The notes: a model not told the origin generated them from the sequence alone. 53,924 nucleotides of DNA from Flavobacteriales bacterium (GCA_013205245.1 JABMNH010000041.1:1-53924), one strand, 5' to 3'. Positions 11,191 through 20,714 are shown, numbered from the stretch's first letter. Translations and numbers: made by a program.

Positions 11191-11628
11191 ATGAGTACTA
11201 ATTTTATAAAGTATTTGGGTTTATTCATCTTTTTGATGCGTTTTAACTTATTGCAATCTCAAAATATCAACCTTGCTACTTGCGACACACTACAAACTCA
11301 AAAAGCTAAAAATGATTGTGTTTTTAAGGTTTATAGTGCCTCTCAAGTTAAATTAGAAAAATCTTATAAGATAATCCTAGGAAAACTTGATGCTAAAATA
11401 AAGAAACTTAAACCCGATAATAGGCTTAAAACAACATCCCTAAAGCAATTTTTAAAAGACAATCAGGTGCAGTGGCTATTAACGCGCGACTATAACGCCA
11501 AAGTTCATGCTTCTTACCAACTTACTACTTTACAAGCTGAATACGCTTTCTATGCTAGCAAATCCAAAGAAAGTCTAGATCGCATCGCCTATTTTAAAAT
11601 TGTGGCCGACAGTTTAAACTTAAACTAG
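11191..11628 (+). CDS. Exported small protein resembling the LprI/DUF1311 family
   Basis: About 145 residues with a signal peptide (MSTNFIKYLGLFIFLMRFNL, cleavage near LQSQ). The mature part has two cysteines (ATCDTLQTQKAKNDC), an amphipathic helix and the segment QVQWLLTRDYNAK, similar to the QxxWxxxRDxxC signature of LprI-type lysozyme inhibitors, though the last Cys is absent. The family assignment is therefore tentative. The start at 11191 is preferred over an in-frame ATG at 11149, because the latter overlaps clpC by 38 bases and would bury the signal peptide behind a charged extension. It follows clpC by four bases and is probably cotranscribed. Confidence 0.6.
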   Translation: MSTNFIKYLGLFIFLMRFNLLQSQNINLATCDTLQTQKAKNDCVFKVYSASQVKLEKSYKIILGKLDAKIKKLKPDNRLKTTSLKQFLKDNQVQWLLTRDYNAKVHASYQLTTLQAEYAFYASKSKESLDRIAYFKIVADSLNLN

Positions 11629-11653
11629 CACTCACTTAATTTCTTTTATTTAC

Positions 11654-11661
11654 TACCTTTG
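11654..11661 (+). promoter_or_regulatory. Predicted -7 box upstream of smpB
   Basis: TACCTTTG matches TAnnTTTG exactly and ends only five bases before the smpB ATG, so a transcript starting about 6-7 bases downstream would be leaderless or nearly so. No clear -33 TTG is present. Confidence 0.4.
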
Positions 11662-11666
11662 CCATC

Positions 11667-12128
11667 ATGCAAAAGAAGATAAATATCCAAAATAAAAAAG
11701 CCCGTTTTGAATACGAGTTTCTGGATAAATATGTTGCTGGTATTCAATTAACAGGCACAGAAATAAAATCTATCAGAAATAGTCAAGCGCGGATAACAGA
11801 AAGCTTTTGTGAATTCAATGAAAAAGGCGAACTTTTTGTGATAAATATGTATATAGAAGAATATATGTATGGCAATTATTTTAATCACAAACCAAAAAGT
11901 GAGCGTCGGTTATTGATGCAAAAACGTGAACTTAAAAAATTGGAAAAAGAAGTCAAAAACGTAGGTCTAACAATCATTCCACTGCGTCTTTTTTTGACTG
12001 ATAAAGGTTGGGCAAAATTAGAATTAGCCCTTTGTAAAGGTAAAAAGACTTTTGATAAGCGTGAAGTTATTAAAGATAAAGACAATAAACGCGATTTAGA
12101 TAGATTGAAAAAGCAGTTTAACGGATGA
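11667..12128 (+). CDS. smpB: SsrA-binding protein SmpB
   Basis: A 153-residue partner of tmRNA in trans-translation; it loads SsrA onto stalled ribosomes. The family signatures are intact: NKKARFEYEFLDKYVAGIQL, GTEIKSIR, the TKGWAK-like element DKGWAKLELALCKGKK, and the basic C-terminal tail KRDLDRLKKQF. Length is normal. The gene for tmRNA itself is not in the window. It overlaps the next gene by four bases (ATGA), which implies translational coupling with the prenyltransferase. Confidence 0.97.
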   Translation: MQKKINIQNKKARFEYEFLDKYVAGIQLTGTEIKSIRNSQARITESFCEFNEKGELFVINMYIEEYMYGNYFNHKPKSERRLLMQKRELKKLEKEVKNVGLTIIPLRLFLTDKGWAKLELALCKGKKTFDKREVIKDKDNKRDLDRLKKQFNG

Positions 12129-13042
12129 TTCTTCCTTTTTTAAAACTTATCCGCATTAAAAATCTAGGTATTATTGCTTTTTGTCAAATCTTATTTAAAT
12201 ATTTCTTTTTTAATAAAAGTGGTGTTGACGTCCAGCTAACAAACTTTTATTTCATTTTATTACTCCTTTCACTGCTCTTTTTGGCTGCCGCCGGCTATAT
12301 AATTAATGATGTCTACGATTTAGAATCAGATATAATTAACAAACCTAAAGAGGTTATTATCGGCGTAAAAATAAGTGAAAGACTTGCCATAAAAATTTAT
12401 ATTTTTTTCAATCTAATTGGTTTAGGATTGGCCTATTATTTATCATATGCTATAAACCACCTCAATTACGCTTTGCTTTTTCTAGGATTGGCGTTCGGAC
12501 TTTTAAAATATTCGCAATCATGGAAAGATGTTTTTATTCTTAAAAATGTGTTGGTGGCTTTTTTAGTGAGTTCAAGCGTTTTAATATTAGGTGTTTATGA
12601 TCTCTTACCTCCTATTAATGCAACTAACAAATTACAGCAACTTGTTGTAATTAGTATTGTTTTCGATTATTTTATTTTTGCTTTTTTACTGAATTTAATC
12701 AGAGAAATCATCAAAGATATTGAAGATGAAATTGGCGATAAAAAACGCAAGACCAAATCATTTATCAGCGCATTAGGAATCAAAAAAACACGTCTAATAA
12801 TACTATTTCTTAACATTTTTTTAATAGCTTTTATAAGCTTTTACACTATTAAATATTTCACTTTTAAACCCTTGGCGTTTACTTATATGATATCTTTGGT
12901 TTTAATACCAAGTGTTGTTTATTTTATATTATTCATAAAGGCAAAAACACTTAAAAATTATAGCAATCTTACTAGCATATTAAAATTAATTATGATTTTT
13001 GGTGTTGGGTCAATTGCTATTATAAGCATTTTAAATAATTAG
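12125..13042 (+). CDS. UbiA-family prenyltransferase (probable geranylgeranylglycerol-phosphate geranylgeranyltransferase type)
   Basis: A 305-residue polytopic membrane protein with about eight or nine transmembrane segments. Both aspartate-rich prenyl-diphosphate sites of UbiA enzymes are present: NDVYDLESD near residue 60 and DIEDEIGD near residue 200. Proteins of this kind in Flavobacteriaceae are usually named geranylgeranylglycerol-phosphate geranylgeranyltransferase, but the acceptor substrate cannot be read from the sequence; menaquinone or another lipid acceptor is possible. It overlaps smpB by four bases and is followed four bases later by maf, forming a smpB-prenyltransferase-maf operon. 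Confidence 0.82.
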   Translation: MILPFLKLIRIKNLGIIAFCQILFKYFFFNKSGVDVQLTNFYFILLLLSLLFLAAAGYIINDVYDLESDIINKPKEVIIGVKISERLAIKIYIFFNLIGLGLAYYLSYAINHLNYALLFLGLAFGLLKYSQSWKDVFILKNVLVAFLVSSSVLILGVYDLLPPINATNKLQQLVVISIVFDYFIFAFLLNLIREIIKDIEDEIGDKKRKTKSFISALGIKKTRLIILFLNIFLIAFISFYTIKYFTFKPLAFTYMISLVLIPSVVYFILFIKAKTLKNYSNLTSILKLIMIFGVGSIAIISILNN

Positions 13043-13046
13043 AAAA

Positions 13047-13625
13047 ATGAACCCAATAGAACTTAAAGATAAAAACTTAATATTAGCATCGGGATCACCT
13101 AGAAGACAATCATTTCTAAAGGAATTAGGCTTAGATTTTAAGATTCAACTTAAGGAAGTTGAAGAAATTTATCCAAAACATTATAAAAGAGAAAAAATAA
13201 CCAATTTCTTAGCTTTGAAAAAAGCTAAAGTCTTTACCAACCTTACAGATAAGGATATCCTCATTACAGCAGACACCATTGTTTGGTTTAAAAACAAGGC
13301 TTTAGGAAAGCCTAAAAACTTGGAACAGGCCGAAGTCATGCTCAAACAACTTTCCAATCATAAGCATTTGGTTATAACTTCTGTGTGTTTAAAAAGTGCT
13401 AATAAAGAGAAAATTTTCAGTTGTACAACAGAAGTTTATTTTAACAAATTAAGTCCTGAATCTATAGCCTACTATTTAAAAAACTTCAATCCGCTTGATA
13501 AAGCAGGAAGTTATGGCATACAAGAATGGATTGGGTTTGTTGGCGTCAAAAAAATTAAAGGCAGTTATTTTAATGTGATGGGATTCCCTGTTCATAAATT
13601 TTATAAAGAATTACTACTTTTCTAA
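13047..13625 (+). CDS. maf: Maf-like nucleoside triphosphate pyrophosphatase
   Basis: A 192-residue house-cleaning nucleotide pyrophosphatase. The Maf signature LASGSPRR is at residues 13-20. The following conserved elements ADTIVW (catalytic Asp), GKPKN and DKAGSYGIQ are all present. Family members hydrolyse dTTP, UTP or modified nucleotides to the monophosphate; substrate preference is not predictable here. Last gene of the smpB operon; the next gene has its own -7 box. Confidence 0.94.
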   Translation: MNPIELKDKNLILASGSPRRQSFLKELGLDFKIQLKEVEEIYPKHYKREKITNFLALKKAKVFTNLTDKDILITADTIVWFKNKALGKPKNLEQAEVMLKQLSNHKHLVITSVCLKSANKEKIFSCTTEVYFNKLSPESIAYYLKNFNPLDKAGSYGIQEWIGFVGVKKIKGSYFNVMGFPVHKFYKELLLF

Positions 13626-13645
13626 ATAACACCCATAATAATTTC

Positions 13646-13653
13646 TATTTTTG
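13646..13653 (+). promoter_or_regulatory. Predicted -7 box for the transketolase C-terminal subunit gene
   Basis: TATTTTTG fits TAnnTTTG and lies 17 bases before the ATG at 13671. No clear TTG is seen at the expected -33 distance. Confidence 0.4.
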
Positions 13654-13670
13654 CTTAATATAAAGATACT

Positions 13671-14624
13671 ATGAAAAAATATACATTTACAGAAAAAAAA
13701 GATACCCGTTCTGGTTTTGGGGCTGGCTTAACAGAATTAGGAAAAACAAATCCGAATGTAGTTGCTCTATGTGCCGATTTAATTGGTTCATTAAAAATGG
13801 ATGATTTTGCTAAAAACCATCCCGAACGCTTCTTTCAAACTGGTATTGCTGAGGCTAACATGATTGGTATGGCAGCAGGTCTTACTATTGGTGGTAAAAT
13901 TCCTTTTACAGGAACTTTCGCTAACTTTTCTACAGGCCGTGTTTATGATCAAATCCGTCAAGCAGTGGCATATTCAGGAAAAAATGTTAAAATTTGTGCT
14001 TCGCATGCGGGTTTAACTCTGGGTGAAGATGGCGCTACACATCAGATTTTAGAAGATCTTGGTCTGATGAAAATGTTGCCAGGTATGACAGTTATAAACA
14101 CATGCGATTATAACCAGACAAAAGCAGCAACTATTGCTATAGCTGACTATGACGGCCCTGTCTATTTACGTTTCGGACGTCCTAGTGTGCCTGTATTTAC
14201 ACCAGAAAATCAAGTCTTTGAAATTGGTAAAGCTGTAAAACTTACAGAAGGCAAAGACGTTACTATTGTGGCAACCGGACATTTGGTTTGGGAAGCTTTA
14301 CAAGCGTCAGAAGCTTTAGAAGAAATGGGTATAAGTGCAGAAGTTATCAATATACATACCATTAAACCCTTAGATGAAAATGCTATTTTGGCATCGGTTT
14401 TAAAGACAAAATGTATTGTAACTGCCGAAGAACATAATATGCTAGGTGGTTTGGGTGAAAGTGTTGCACGCACTTTGGCACAAAACTTGCCATCACCACA
14501 AGAGTTTGTAGCTGTTAAAGATAGTTTTGGGGAATCTGGCACGCCAGATCAACTTATGGATAAATACAATTTGAATAGTGCAGCCATAGTAGCCGCTGCA
14601 AAAAAAGTAATTGCAAGAAAATAA
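13671..14624 (+). CDS. Transketolase, C-terminal subunit (split enzyme)
   Basis: A 317-residue protein covering the pyrimidine-binding and C-terminal domains of transketolase. The catalytic glutamate lies in GIAEANMIGMAAGL (near residue 62). The C-terminal domain (about 190-317) contains IVATGHLVWEALQA and the EEHNMLGGLGES segment. It lacks the N-terminal ThDP-diphosphate-binding half, which is encoded at 23041-23886 on the other strand. Together they should form the full enzyme of the non-oxidative pentose phosphate pathway. Split transketolases are known, but the halves are commonly adjacent. It is followed after 43 bases by the outer-membrane protein gene. Confidence 0.93.
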   Translation: MKKYTFTEKKDTRSGFGAGLTELGKTNPNVVALCADLIGSLKMDDFAKNHPERFFQTGIAEANMIGMAAGLTIGGKIPFTGTFANFSTGRVYDQIRQAVAYSGKNVKICASHAGLTLGEDGATHQILEDLGLMKMLPGMTVINTCDYNQTKAATIAIADYDGPVYLRFGRPSVPVFTPENQVFEIGKAVKLTEGKDVTIVATGHLVWEALQASEALEEMGISAEVINIHTIKPLDENAILASVLKTKCIVTAEEHNMLGGLGESVARTLAQNLPSPQEFVAVKDSFGESGTPDQLMDKYNLNSAAIVAAAKKVIARK

Positions 14625-14667
14625 AGCCCCTTAAAAATATATTAATTTAATTAAAAATCAACTAATT

Positions 14668-15279
14668 ATGAAAAAAGGAAATGTATTAATTGTTGCCTTT
14701 TGTTTATTAACAACAATTGGTTTTTCTCAAGCAAAATTTGGGATTAAAGGAGGTATGAATTACAATTATGCGGGTAATATTACCGAAATTGTTAATGCTG
14801 GTGGTGGCGCTATTACCGATATTACGCATGGTTCTAAAAATAAAGCAGGATTTCATATAGGCATTTGGACCAGATTTGGTTTGGGAGGATTTAATTTACG
14901 ACCAGAATTGGTTTTTACAGAAATTAAAAGTCAATTCGATTTAAACTCTGGAACGACATTAAAAACTCAAAAAATTGATATTCCAATTTTGTTCGATCGA
15001 AAATTTGGACCTCTACACATTTTTGGTGGGCCAGCTTTTCAGTATCTTTTATCATCTGATTTTAAAACAAGTGATATTGGAAGTATAGATTTTAATAAAT
15101 TATCTTTAGGAACACAAGTAGGTTTGGGTTTAGAGTTTGGTAATTTTGGTATAGATGCTCGTTGGGAAAAAGGATTCTCTAACAATTTAACGGCAGTATT
15201 AATTTCTTCAACCACAAATTTAAATTTAGACAACAGACCAAATCAAATAATCTTTAGTGTGTCATATAATTTACTTTAA
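14668..15279 (+). CDS. Outer-membrane beta-barrel protein (PorT-like)
   Basis: A 203-residue protein with a signal peptide (cleavage near FSQ-AKFG, about residue 21). Alternating hydrophobic strands rich in Gly and aromatic residues follow: FGIKGGMNYNY near the start, and a terminal SVSYNLL strand ending in a hydrophobic residue, as expected for an eight-stranded barrel of the PorT/OmpW-like type. The function is unknown. The gene ends at a strong hairpin terminator shared with the convergent FKBP gene. Confidence 0.82.
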   Translation: MKKGNVLIVAFCLLTTIGFSQAKFGIKGGMNYNYAGNITEIVNAGGGAITDITHGSKNKAGFHIGIWTRFGLGGFNLRPELVFTEIKSQFDLNSGTTLKTQKIDIPILFDRKFGPLHIFGGPAFQYLLSSDFKTSDIGSIDFNKLSLGTQVGLGLEFGNFGIDARWEKGFSNNLTAVLISSTTNLNLDNRPNQIIFSVSYNLL

Positions 15280-15295
15280 TAATATAATGCTTAAC

Positions 15296-15329
15296 AAAAA
15301 AAGGCGAACCAAATGGTGCGCCTTTTTTT
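15296..15329. terminator. Bidirectional rho-independent terminator
   Basis: The stem AAAAAAAGGCG-A-ACC / GGT-G-CGCCTTTTTTT has loop AAAT and one internal A-G mismatch. It can end transcription of both the barrel gene (plus) and the FKBP lipoprotein gene (minus). Confidence 0.9.
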
Positions 15330-15354
15330 GTTTTATCAATTTCTAACTATTTTA

Positions 15355-16290
15355 TCAAGAATCACTATCTAAATAATTCGGAATACCGTCACCATCGGTG
15401 TCATCATTTGTAACATCACCATCATGGTTTGCATCTTCGTCTTTTGTTAACTTACCATCGCCATCATCATCATTATCCAAGTAGTTTTTAATACCATCAC
15501 CATCGGTATCATCATCTAAAACAGAGCCGTTATTATTTACATCTTCATTTTTTGTTAAAAGCGTATCGTTGTCATCATCTACATCTGCATAATTTGGAAT
15601 AAAATCGCCATCTGTATCATCATTTGCAACTTCTCCATCTCCGTCTAAATCTTCTAGGTTAGATAAAATGCCATCTCCATCATGATCTGCAGGGTTAACA
15701 TCGTTTAATTCAATCTTAAAAGCTATAGGTGTATTTGAAGGTATGGCTCCAGAAGCGGCACTGCCATATCCTAAACCAGAAGGAAAAAATAAAAAGCCTT
15801 TACCTTGATTTTCATAAGAAAGAGATTCGTCTGGATTAATAATTTTATGACCACCTTTAAAATGTACAAAACCATACTTCCAACCTTGAACAACTTGTGT
15901 TAAATCTATCCATGTCAATATACGAGAATCGAATTTTGTACTGTCTAATAAAAAGCCGGTATATTTCACTAAAATAGAATCAGAACGTGTTGGCGCACTA
16001 GTTGTACCTTCACTTAATGATAAATAGTACAATTTATAAGCAACATCATTATATGTAATATCTTGGGTTACAACATCGTTAAACAGTGGGCGCTCTCCAT
16101 TTGCAATAGTCCATATATTGCCATCAGTATTTAAATAATGTGTTTCAAGATATTTAACTAAAGAATCATTGTCTGCTAGAGCTTGAACTGCAGGGTCTAC
16201 AGTAGGTGTTGTAATTGTTTTGTCTTTTTTACAAGCTCCTAAAAGTAACAAGCCAACTATAAAAATTATTATACTATTTTTTAATCTCAT
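15355..16290 (-). CDS. FKBP-type peptidyl-prolyl isomerase lipoprotein with C-terminal calcium-binding TSP3-like repeats
   Basis: A 311-residue lipoprotein with lipobox LLGAC (lipid-modified Cys20). Residues about 100-198 form an FKBP domain with most active-site positions present: VKYTG, KFDS, VVQGW and GLGYG. The last 110 residues are Asp/Asn-rich repeats of the thrombospondin type 3 kind (DGDGI-N-D, DTDGDGI, DDDGDGK), each expected to bind calcium. The gene therefore fuses a folding catalyst to a calcium-stabilised rod, presumably on the outer membrane. FKBP lipoproteins of Bacteroidota include the gliding protein GldI; the TSP3 tail sets this one apart. Convergent with the barrel gene; typA lies 109 bases upstream. 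Confidence 0.88.
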   Translation of the reverse strand: MRLKNSIIIFIVGLLLLGACKKDKTITTPTVDPAVQALADNDSLVKYLETHYLNTDGNIWTIANGERPLFNDVVTQDITYNDVAYKLYYLSLSEGTTSAPTRSDSILVKYTGFLLDSTKFDSRILTWIDLTQVVQGWKYGFVHFKGGHKIINPDESLSYENQGKGFLFFPSGLGYGSAASGAIPSNTPIAFKIELNDVNPADHDGDGILSNLEDLDGDGEVANDDTDGDFIPNYADVDDDNDTLLTKNEDVNNNGSVLDDDTDGDGIKNYLDNDDDGDGKLTKDEDANHDGDVTNDDTDGDGIPNYLDSDS

Positions 16291-16399
16291 CTATTTTAAT
16301 TTTGCGTTGCAATTTACAATTTTAAATGAATTTTATTGTTCTATAAATCACTTTCTGTTAGAATACGACTGCTTTTAACAAAACTTTAAATACACTGTT

Positions 16400-18169
16400 T
16401 TATTTAAAATTAATTTTTCTGATGCGCAAATTAAGAGGTGTAATTTCTAAATATTCATCGTCTTTTATATATTCCATACATTCTTCTAGAGAAAAATCTA
16501 CTTTTGGGAATATTTTGGCAGCTTCGTCTGTACCAGATTTACGCACATTTGTCAATTTTTTACCTTTAATAAGGTTTACAGCCATGTCTTCTTGTTTGTT
16601 ATTTTCTCCAATAACCTGACCCTTGTAAATTTCTTCGTTAGGATCAATAAAGAAGCGGCCTCTATCTTGAAGTCTGTCAATAGCGTAAGCTGTAGCTTTA
16701 CCTACTTCTGAAGACACAATAGCGCCGTTTAGGTTCACGCCAATTTCACCTTTATATACATCAAACCCTCTTAATCTGTGATTGACGATAGCTTCACCCT
16801 GAGTGGCTGTTAATAGTTTGTTACGCAATCCTATTAAACCACGCGATGGAATATCAAATTCTAAATGTTGTAAATCGCCTTTTGGCTCCATTACCATTAA
16901 ATCGCCTTTGCGTAATGACACTAAATTAATAGCTTTACTTGCGCCAGCTTCTGGTACGTCTATCACTAAAATTTCGTACGGCTCGTGTTTTTTGCCATCA
17001 ATTTCTTTGATGATTACTTGCGGACGTCCTACTTGCAATTCATAACCTTCTCTTCGCATTGTTTCGATTAAAACAGAAAGGTGTAAAATACCACGACCGA
17101 AAACGTTGAATTTATCTTCAGTATCGGTTTCTTCAACACGTAAAGCTAAATTCTTTTCTGTTTCTTTAAACAAACGGTCTCTAAGGTGTCTTGATGTTAC
17201 ATATTTACCATCGTTACCATAAAATGGCGAATTGTTAATGGTAAACAACATACTCATTGTAGGTTCATCTATACTAATTCTTGGCAAAGCTTCAGGTTCT
17301 TCACTATCGGCAATTGTGTCACCAATTTCAAAACCATCTATCCCAGTAATGGCACATATATCACCACTTCTTACTTTAGAAACTTTTACTTTACCTAAAC
17401 CTTCAAAAACGTGTAATTCCTTAATTTTTACCTTAACCTTTGACCCATCTTTTTTGCAAAGGATGTAATTCTTGGCTTCTTCTAAATCGCCTCTAAAAAC
17501 ACGACCAATAGCTATTCTTCCTGTAAAAGAAGAAAAATCTAAAGATGTTATTTGCATTTGTGGTGTTCCTTCGCGGTAAGGCGCTTCAGGAATTTCACTA
17601 ATTATCATATCTAATAACGGAATGATATTATCAGTAGGTTTTTGATAATCTTCACTCATCCAACCATGTTTGGCAGAGCCGTAAGCCGTTTTAAAATCTA
17701 ATTGATCTTCGGTTGCATCAAGAGCAAACATTAAATCGAAAACATTCTCGTGAGCGATGTCTGGTGTACAATTTTCTTTATCAACTTTATTTATAACTAC
17801 AATTGGTTTTAAACCCAATTCTAGTGCTTTACCTAAAACAAAACGGGTTTGTGGCATCGGTCCTTCAAAGGCGTCAACCAAAAGTAACACGCCATCGGCC
17901 ATCTTTAAAACACGTTCTACTTCACCTCCAAAATCGGCGTGACCAGGGGTGTCTATCACATTAATTTTAACGCCTTTATAGTTTATAGAAACATTTTTAG
18001 AAAGAATGGTTATCCCTCTTTCACGTTCTAAGTCGTTACTATCAAGCAACAAATCTACATGATGTTTTCTTTCATCTAAGATATGAGCTTGATCTATAAT
18101 TTTATCTACTAACGTAGTTTTTCCGTGATCGACGTGAGCGATAATCGCTATGTTTCTAATTGATTGCAT
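16400..18169 (-). CDS. typA: Translational GTPase TypA/BipA
   Basis: A 589-residue ribosome-binding GTPase related to EF-G, implicated in ribosome assembly and stress adaptation. G1 is AHVDHGKTT (residues 10-18), G3 [13 protein letters not shown] and G4 NKVDK. The C-terminal half contains the TypA-specific region [12 protein letters not shown] with [10 protein letters not shown]. Length is close to the usual 600. The start at 18169 gives the family N-terminus [17 protein letters not shown] consensus -7 box lies 19 bases upstream. Confidence 0.97.
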   Translation of the reverse strand: MQSIRNIAIIAHVDHGKTTLVDKIIDQAHILDERKHHVDLLLDSNDLERERGITILSKNVSINYKGVKINVIDTPGHADFGGEVERVLKMADGVLLLVDAFEGPMPQTRFVLGKALELGLKPIVVINKVDKENCTPDIAHENVFDLMFALDATEDQLDFKTAYGSAKHGWMSEDYQKPTDNIIPLLDMIISEIPEAPYREGTPQMQITSLDFSSFTGRIAIGRVFRGDLEEAKNYILCKKDGSKVKVKIKELHVFEGLGKVKVSKVRSGDICAITGIDGFEIGDTIADSEEPEALPRISIDEPTMSMLFTINNSPFYGNDGKYVTSRHLRDRLFKETEKNLALRVEETDTEDKFNVFGRGILHLSVLIETMRREGYELQVGRPQVIIKEIDGKKHEPYEILVIDVPEAGASKAINLVSLRKGDLMVMEPKGDLQHLEFDIPSRGLIGLRNKLLTATQGEAIVNHRLRGFDVYKGEIGVNLNGAIVSSEVGKATAYAIDRLQDRGRFFIDPNEEIYKGQVIGENNKQEDMAVNLIKGKKLTNVRKSGTDEAAKIFPKVDFSLEECMEYIKDDEYLEITPLNLRIRKINFK

Positions 18170-18188
18170 TCCTTATATTTTGAGCGTG

Positions 18189-18218
18189 CAAAAGTAATGT
18201 TAATTTTTGATTATTAAC
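18189..18218 (-). promoter_or_regulatory. Predicted typA promoter with an adjacent inverted repeat
   Basis: On the minus strand TACTTTTG (18189-18196) fits the -7 box. Just upstream GTTAAT-N8-ATTAAC (18199-18218) forms an inverted repeat over the -33 region and could be an operator or only AT-rich chance symmetry. Confidence 0.4.
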
Positions 18219-18287
18219 CATGCCTCTACGTTAATTTAATAAAAGTATAATCTGCGATAAATTATTGAAAATGAATTAATTTTGGCT

Positions 18288-19529
18288 TTAAACCGATGTC
18301 AGTTCAATTGTGGTTATTTCTGGCCAAATGCCCACACGTCCTGGAAAGCCCAAAAACCCGAAACCTCTGTTCACATATAAATACTGTTGTGACTCTTGAT
18401 ATAAACCAGCCCAACGTGGATAAATATATTTGATTGGACTCCATTTAAAACCTGGTATTTCTATACCAAATTGCATGCCATGAGTATGACCAGACAGTGT
18501 TAAATCGATATTTGTAGTATGCTTTAATACTTTATGATCCCAATGTGTTGGATCATGAGATAGTAAAATTTTAAAAACTGAATCATCTACATTTAATAAA
18601 GCTTTATCTAAATCGCCGTGTTGCGGGAAAGGTGGTTTCCCCCAGTTTTCAACACCTACAATGGCAATTTTATCTTTTCCTTTTTCAATAAAAACACTTG
18701 TATTGTTTAGCAAATTGAATCCCATTTCTTTTTGATGGCTGAACAATAATTCTAAATTATCTGTTTTAGCTTGCTCAGTAGGCCATTTTTTATAATCGCC
18801 ATAATCATGGTTGCCTAATGAAGAATACAAACCATGCTTACTCTTTAGTTTTTTAAAATTATTGATAAAAGGTTCTATTTCTCTTGAATCGTTATTTACC
18901 AAATCTCCTGTAAATAAAATTAAATCGGCATTTTGATCGTTCACCAAATCAATGCCACGTTGCACATCTGCAACACTATCAAAACTACCTGAATGAATAT
19001 CCGAAATGTGTACAAGTTTAAACCCGTCAAAGGCTTTGGGCAAGTTTTTAAATTTTAATTTAACATGTTTGACCTTAAAATTGTATTTTCCTTTGGTGAT
19101 GCCATATAGCATCGATAAAAAAGGAAGTGCTGCCAAACCCAATCCTATCTGTCCGATAAATTTACGTCTTTGAGGGTAGGGAACACTGTTGGAACTGATG
19201 CCAATTTTTGATGCATAACCAAAAACATAGCCTAATATTCTGGTTGCATCATCAATCAATAAGAAAAGACTGAAAATAATTTTAAAAACTATAAATGCAA
19301 AAGTAAATCCGACTATTAAATTACGAATAAGTGAAGCGTGTATGGGATGATTTGCAAAATAATTAATCAGATAAAAAATGCCTAAATAAGCAATTAGTAT
19401 CAGTAAAAGATACCCATAGCGCCATAATTTCTGATGAGAAAACTTGTTTGTAAGTACTTTTAATCCATAAAATGTGTAAACATCAATAGCAATTAAAAAA
19501 CAAAAAAATACAATTAATCTGCTACTCAT
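18288..19529 (-). CDS. Membrane-anchored metallophosphoesterase
   Basis: A 413-residue protein. The first 150 residues hold three or four hydrophobic segments, then a calcineurin-like metallophosphoesterase domain. Its dinuclear-metal motifs are complete: DIHSG (D-x-H), GDLVNN, GNHD, a later SHDP and SGHTHG near the C-terminus. This resembles YaeI/YkuE-type enzymes, which act on lipid-linked or phosphodiester substrates at the membrane; the substrate is unknown. It starts three bases after the proline dehydrogenase stop, indicating an operon. Confidence 0.9.
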   Translation of the reverse strand: MSSRLIVFFCFLIAIDVYTFYGLKVLTNKFSHQKLWRYGYLLLILIAYLGIFYLINYFANHPIHASLIRNLIVGFTFAFIVFKIIFSLFLLIDDATRILGYVFGYASKIGISSNSVPYPQRRKFIGQIGLGLAALPFLSMLYGITKGKYNFKVKHVKLKFKNLPKAFDGFKLVHISDIHSGSFDSVADVQRGIDLVNDQNADLILFTGDLVNNDSREIEPFINNFKKLKSKHGLYSSLGNHDYGDYKKWPTEQAKTDNLELLFSHQKEMGFNLLNNTSVFIEKGKDKIAIVGVENWGKPPFPQHGDLDKALLNVDDSVFKILLSHDPTHWDHKVLKHTTNIDLTLSGHTHGMQFGIEIPGFKWSPIKYIYPRWAGLYQESQQYLYVNRGFGFLGFPGRVGIWPEITTIELTSV

Positions 19530-19532
19530 TCA

Positions 19533-20699
19533 CTACAATTTACGACGCTTTCTTTCTCTTTTTAAAAGTTCGAGCTCTCTGTTTGTTTGGCCTGCGACAG
19601 ATGTATTTTCTTCGGCACGGCGAATTAAATATGGCATCACATCTTTAACGGGGCCGTAAGGTAGATATTTTGCAACATTATAACCATTTTTAGATAAATT
19701 GTAACTAATGTGATCACTCATACCATATAACTGCCCAAACCAAATACGCTGATCATCTTTACTTAATTTATGTTCATCTATAAGTTGCATAAGTAATGCT
19801 GTGCTTTCTTCGTTATGGGTACCTTCAAATATTTCCATCTCATCAATATGGTCAAGCATATATCTTACAACGGTATCATAATTTGCATCTGTATCTTCTT
19901 TTGTATCACAAATTGGTGATTTATACCCTTTTTCTTCGGCACGTTCGCGTTCTTTCTCCATATAAGCACCACGGACTAATTTCATACCGACATAAAATCC
20001 CTGTGCTTTGGCACGCGCGTGTAAATCTTTTAAATAATCTAATCTATCCCAACGGTATAACTGAAGTGTACCAAAAACAATGACTTTTTTCTTATTGTAT
20101 TTTACCATCATTTCTTCAATAAGGTCATCGGCAGAACCCTGCATCCAAGATTCTTCTGCATCAATTAATAATTTTACATCATTATCAAAAGCATGTTTGC
20201 TAACAGTATTATAGCGATTTTTAACGGTTTGCCATTCGGCAGATTCACTTTCGTTAAGTTCAATACACTCAGACACTTTTTGATACAATGCCAATCTTCC
20301 AAACCCTGAAGGTTTAAAAACAGCAAATGGAATGCTTAGTTTTTCTTTAGCAAAATCTATATTAGCCAGTGTTTTATTCATCGCCAAATCAAATTGCGAC
20401 TCTACCTCTGCGCCTTCTACTGAATAATCTAAAACGGCATGCACCTCTTTTGTGTACATGTTATCAATAGTACTCATACAATCTTCTTCGGTTATGCCAC
20501 CACAAAAATGATCAAAAACTGTAGAGCGGATTAAACCTTCGACTGGCAAATGCGCTTTTAATGCAAAATTTGTTGCTGCTGTTCCTATTTTTACCAAAGG
20601 TTCGCTCTTTATCATTCTGAATAAAAAATAGGCTCTTTCTAGCTCAGAATCAGACTTTAAAGAAAAAGCACTTTCTGTATTATCAAATATAGTATCCAT
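19533..20699 (-). CDS. Proline dehydrogenase
   Basis: A 388-residue monofunctional, FAD-dependent enzyme that oxidises proline to pyrroline-5-carboxylate. The TIM-barrel motifs are present: FAVFKPSGFGR, LLIDAEESW, LQLYRWDRLDYL, KLVRGAYMEKER and the C-terminal YLPYGPVKDVMPYLIRRAEE segment, split by normal family spacing. A longer frame opens at a TTG at 20717, but that codon sits inside a consensus -7 box, so ATG at 20699 is chosen. The P5C dehydrogenase partner is not in the window. Cotranscribed with the metallophosphoesterase. Confidence 0.94.
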   Translation of the reverse strand: MDTIFDNTESAFSLKSDSELERAYFLFRMIKSEPLVKIGTAATNFALKAHLPVEGLIRSTVFDHFCGGITEEDCMSTIDNMYTKEVHAVLDYSVEGAEVESQFDLAMNKTLANIDFAKEKLSIPFAVFKPSGFGRLALYQKVSECIELNESESAEWQTVKNRYNTVSKHAFDNDVKLLIDAEESWMQGSADDLIEEMMVKYNKKKVIVFGTLQLYRWDRLDYLKDLHARAKAQGFYVGMKLVRGAYMEKERERAEEKGYKSPICDTKEDTDANYDTVVRYMLDHIDEMEIFEGTHNEESTALLMQLIDEHKLSKDDQRIWFGQLYGMSDHISYNLSKNGYNVAKYLPYGPVKDVMPYLIRRAEENTSVAGQTNRELELLKRERKRRKL

Positions 20700-20714
20700 T
20701 TTTATTATTTTTAT

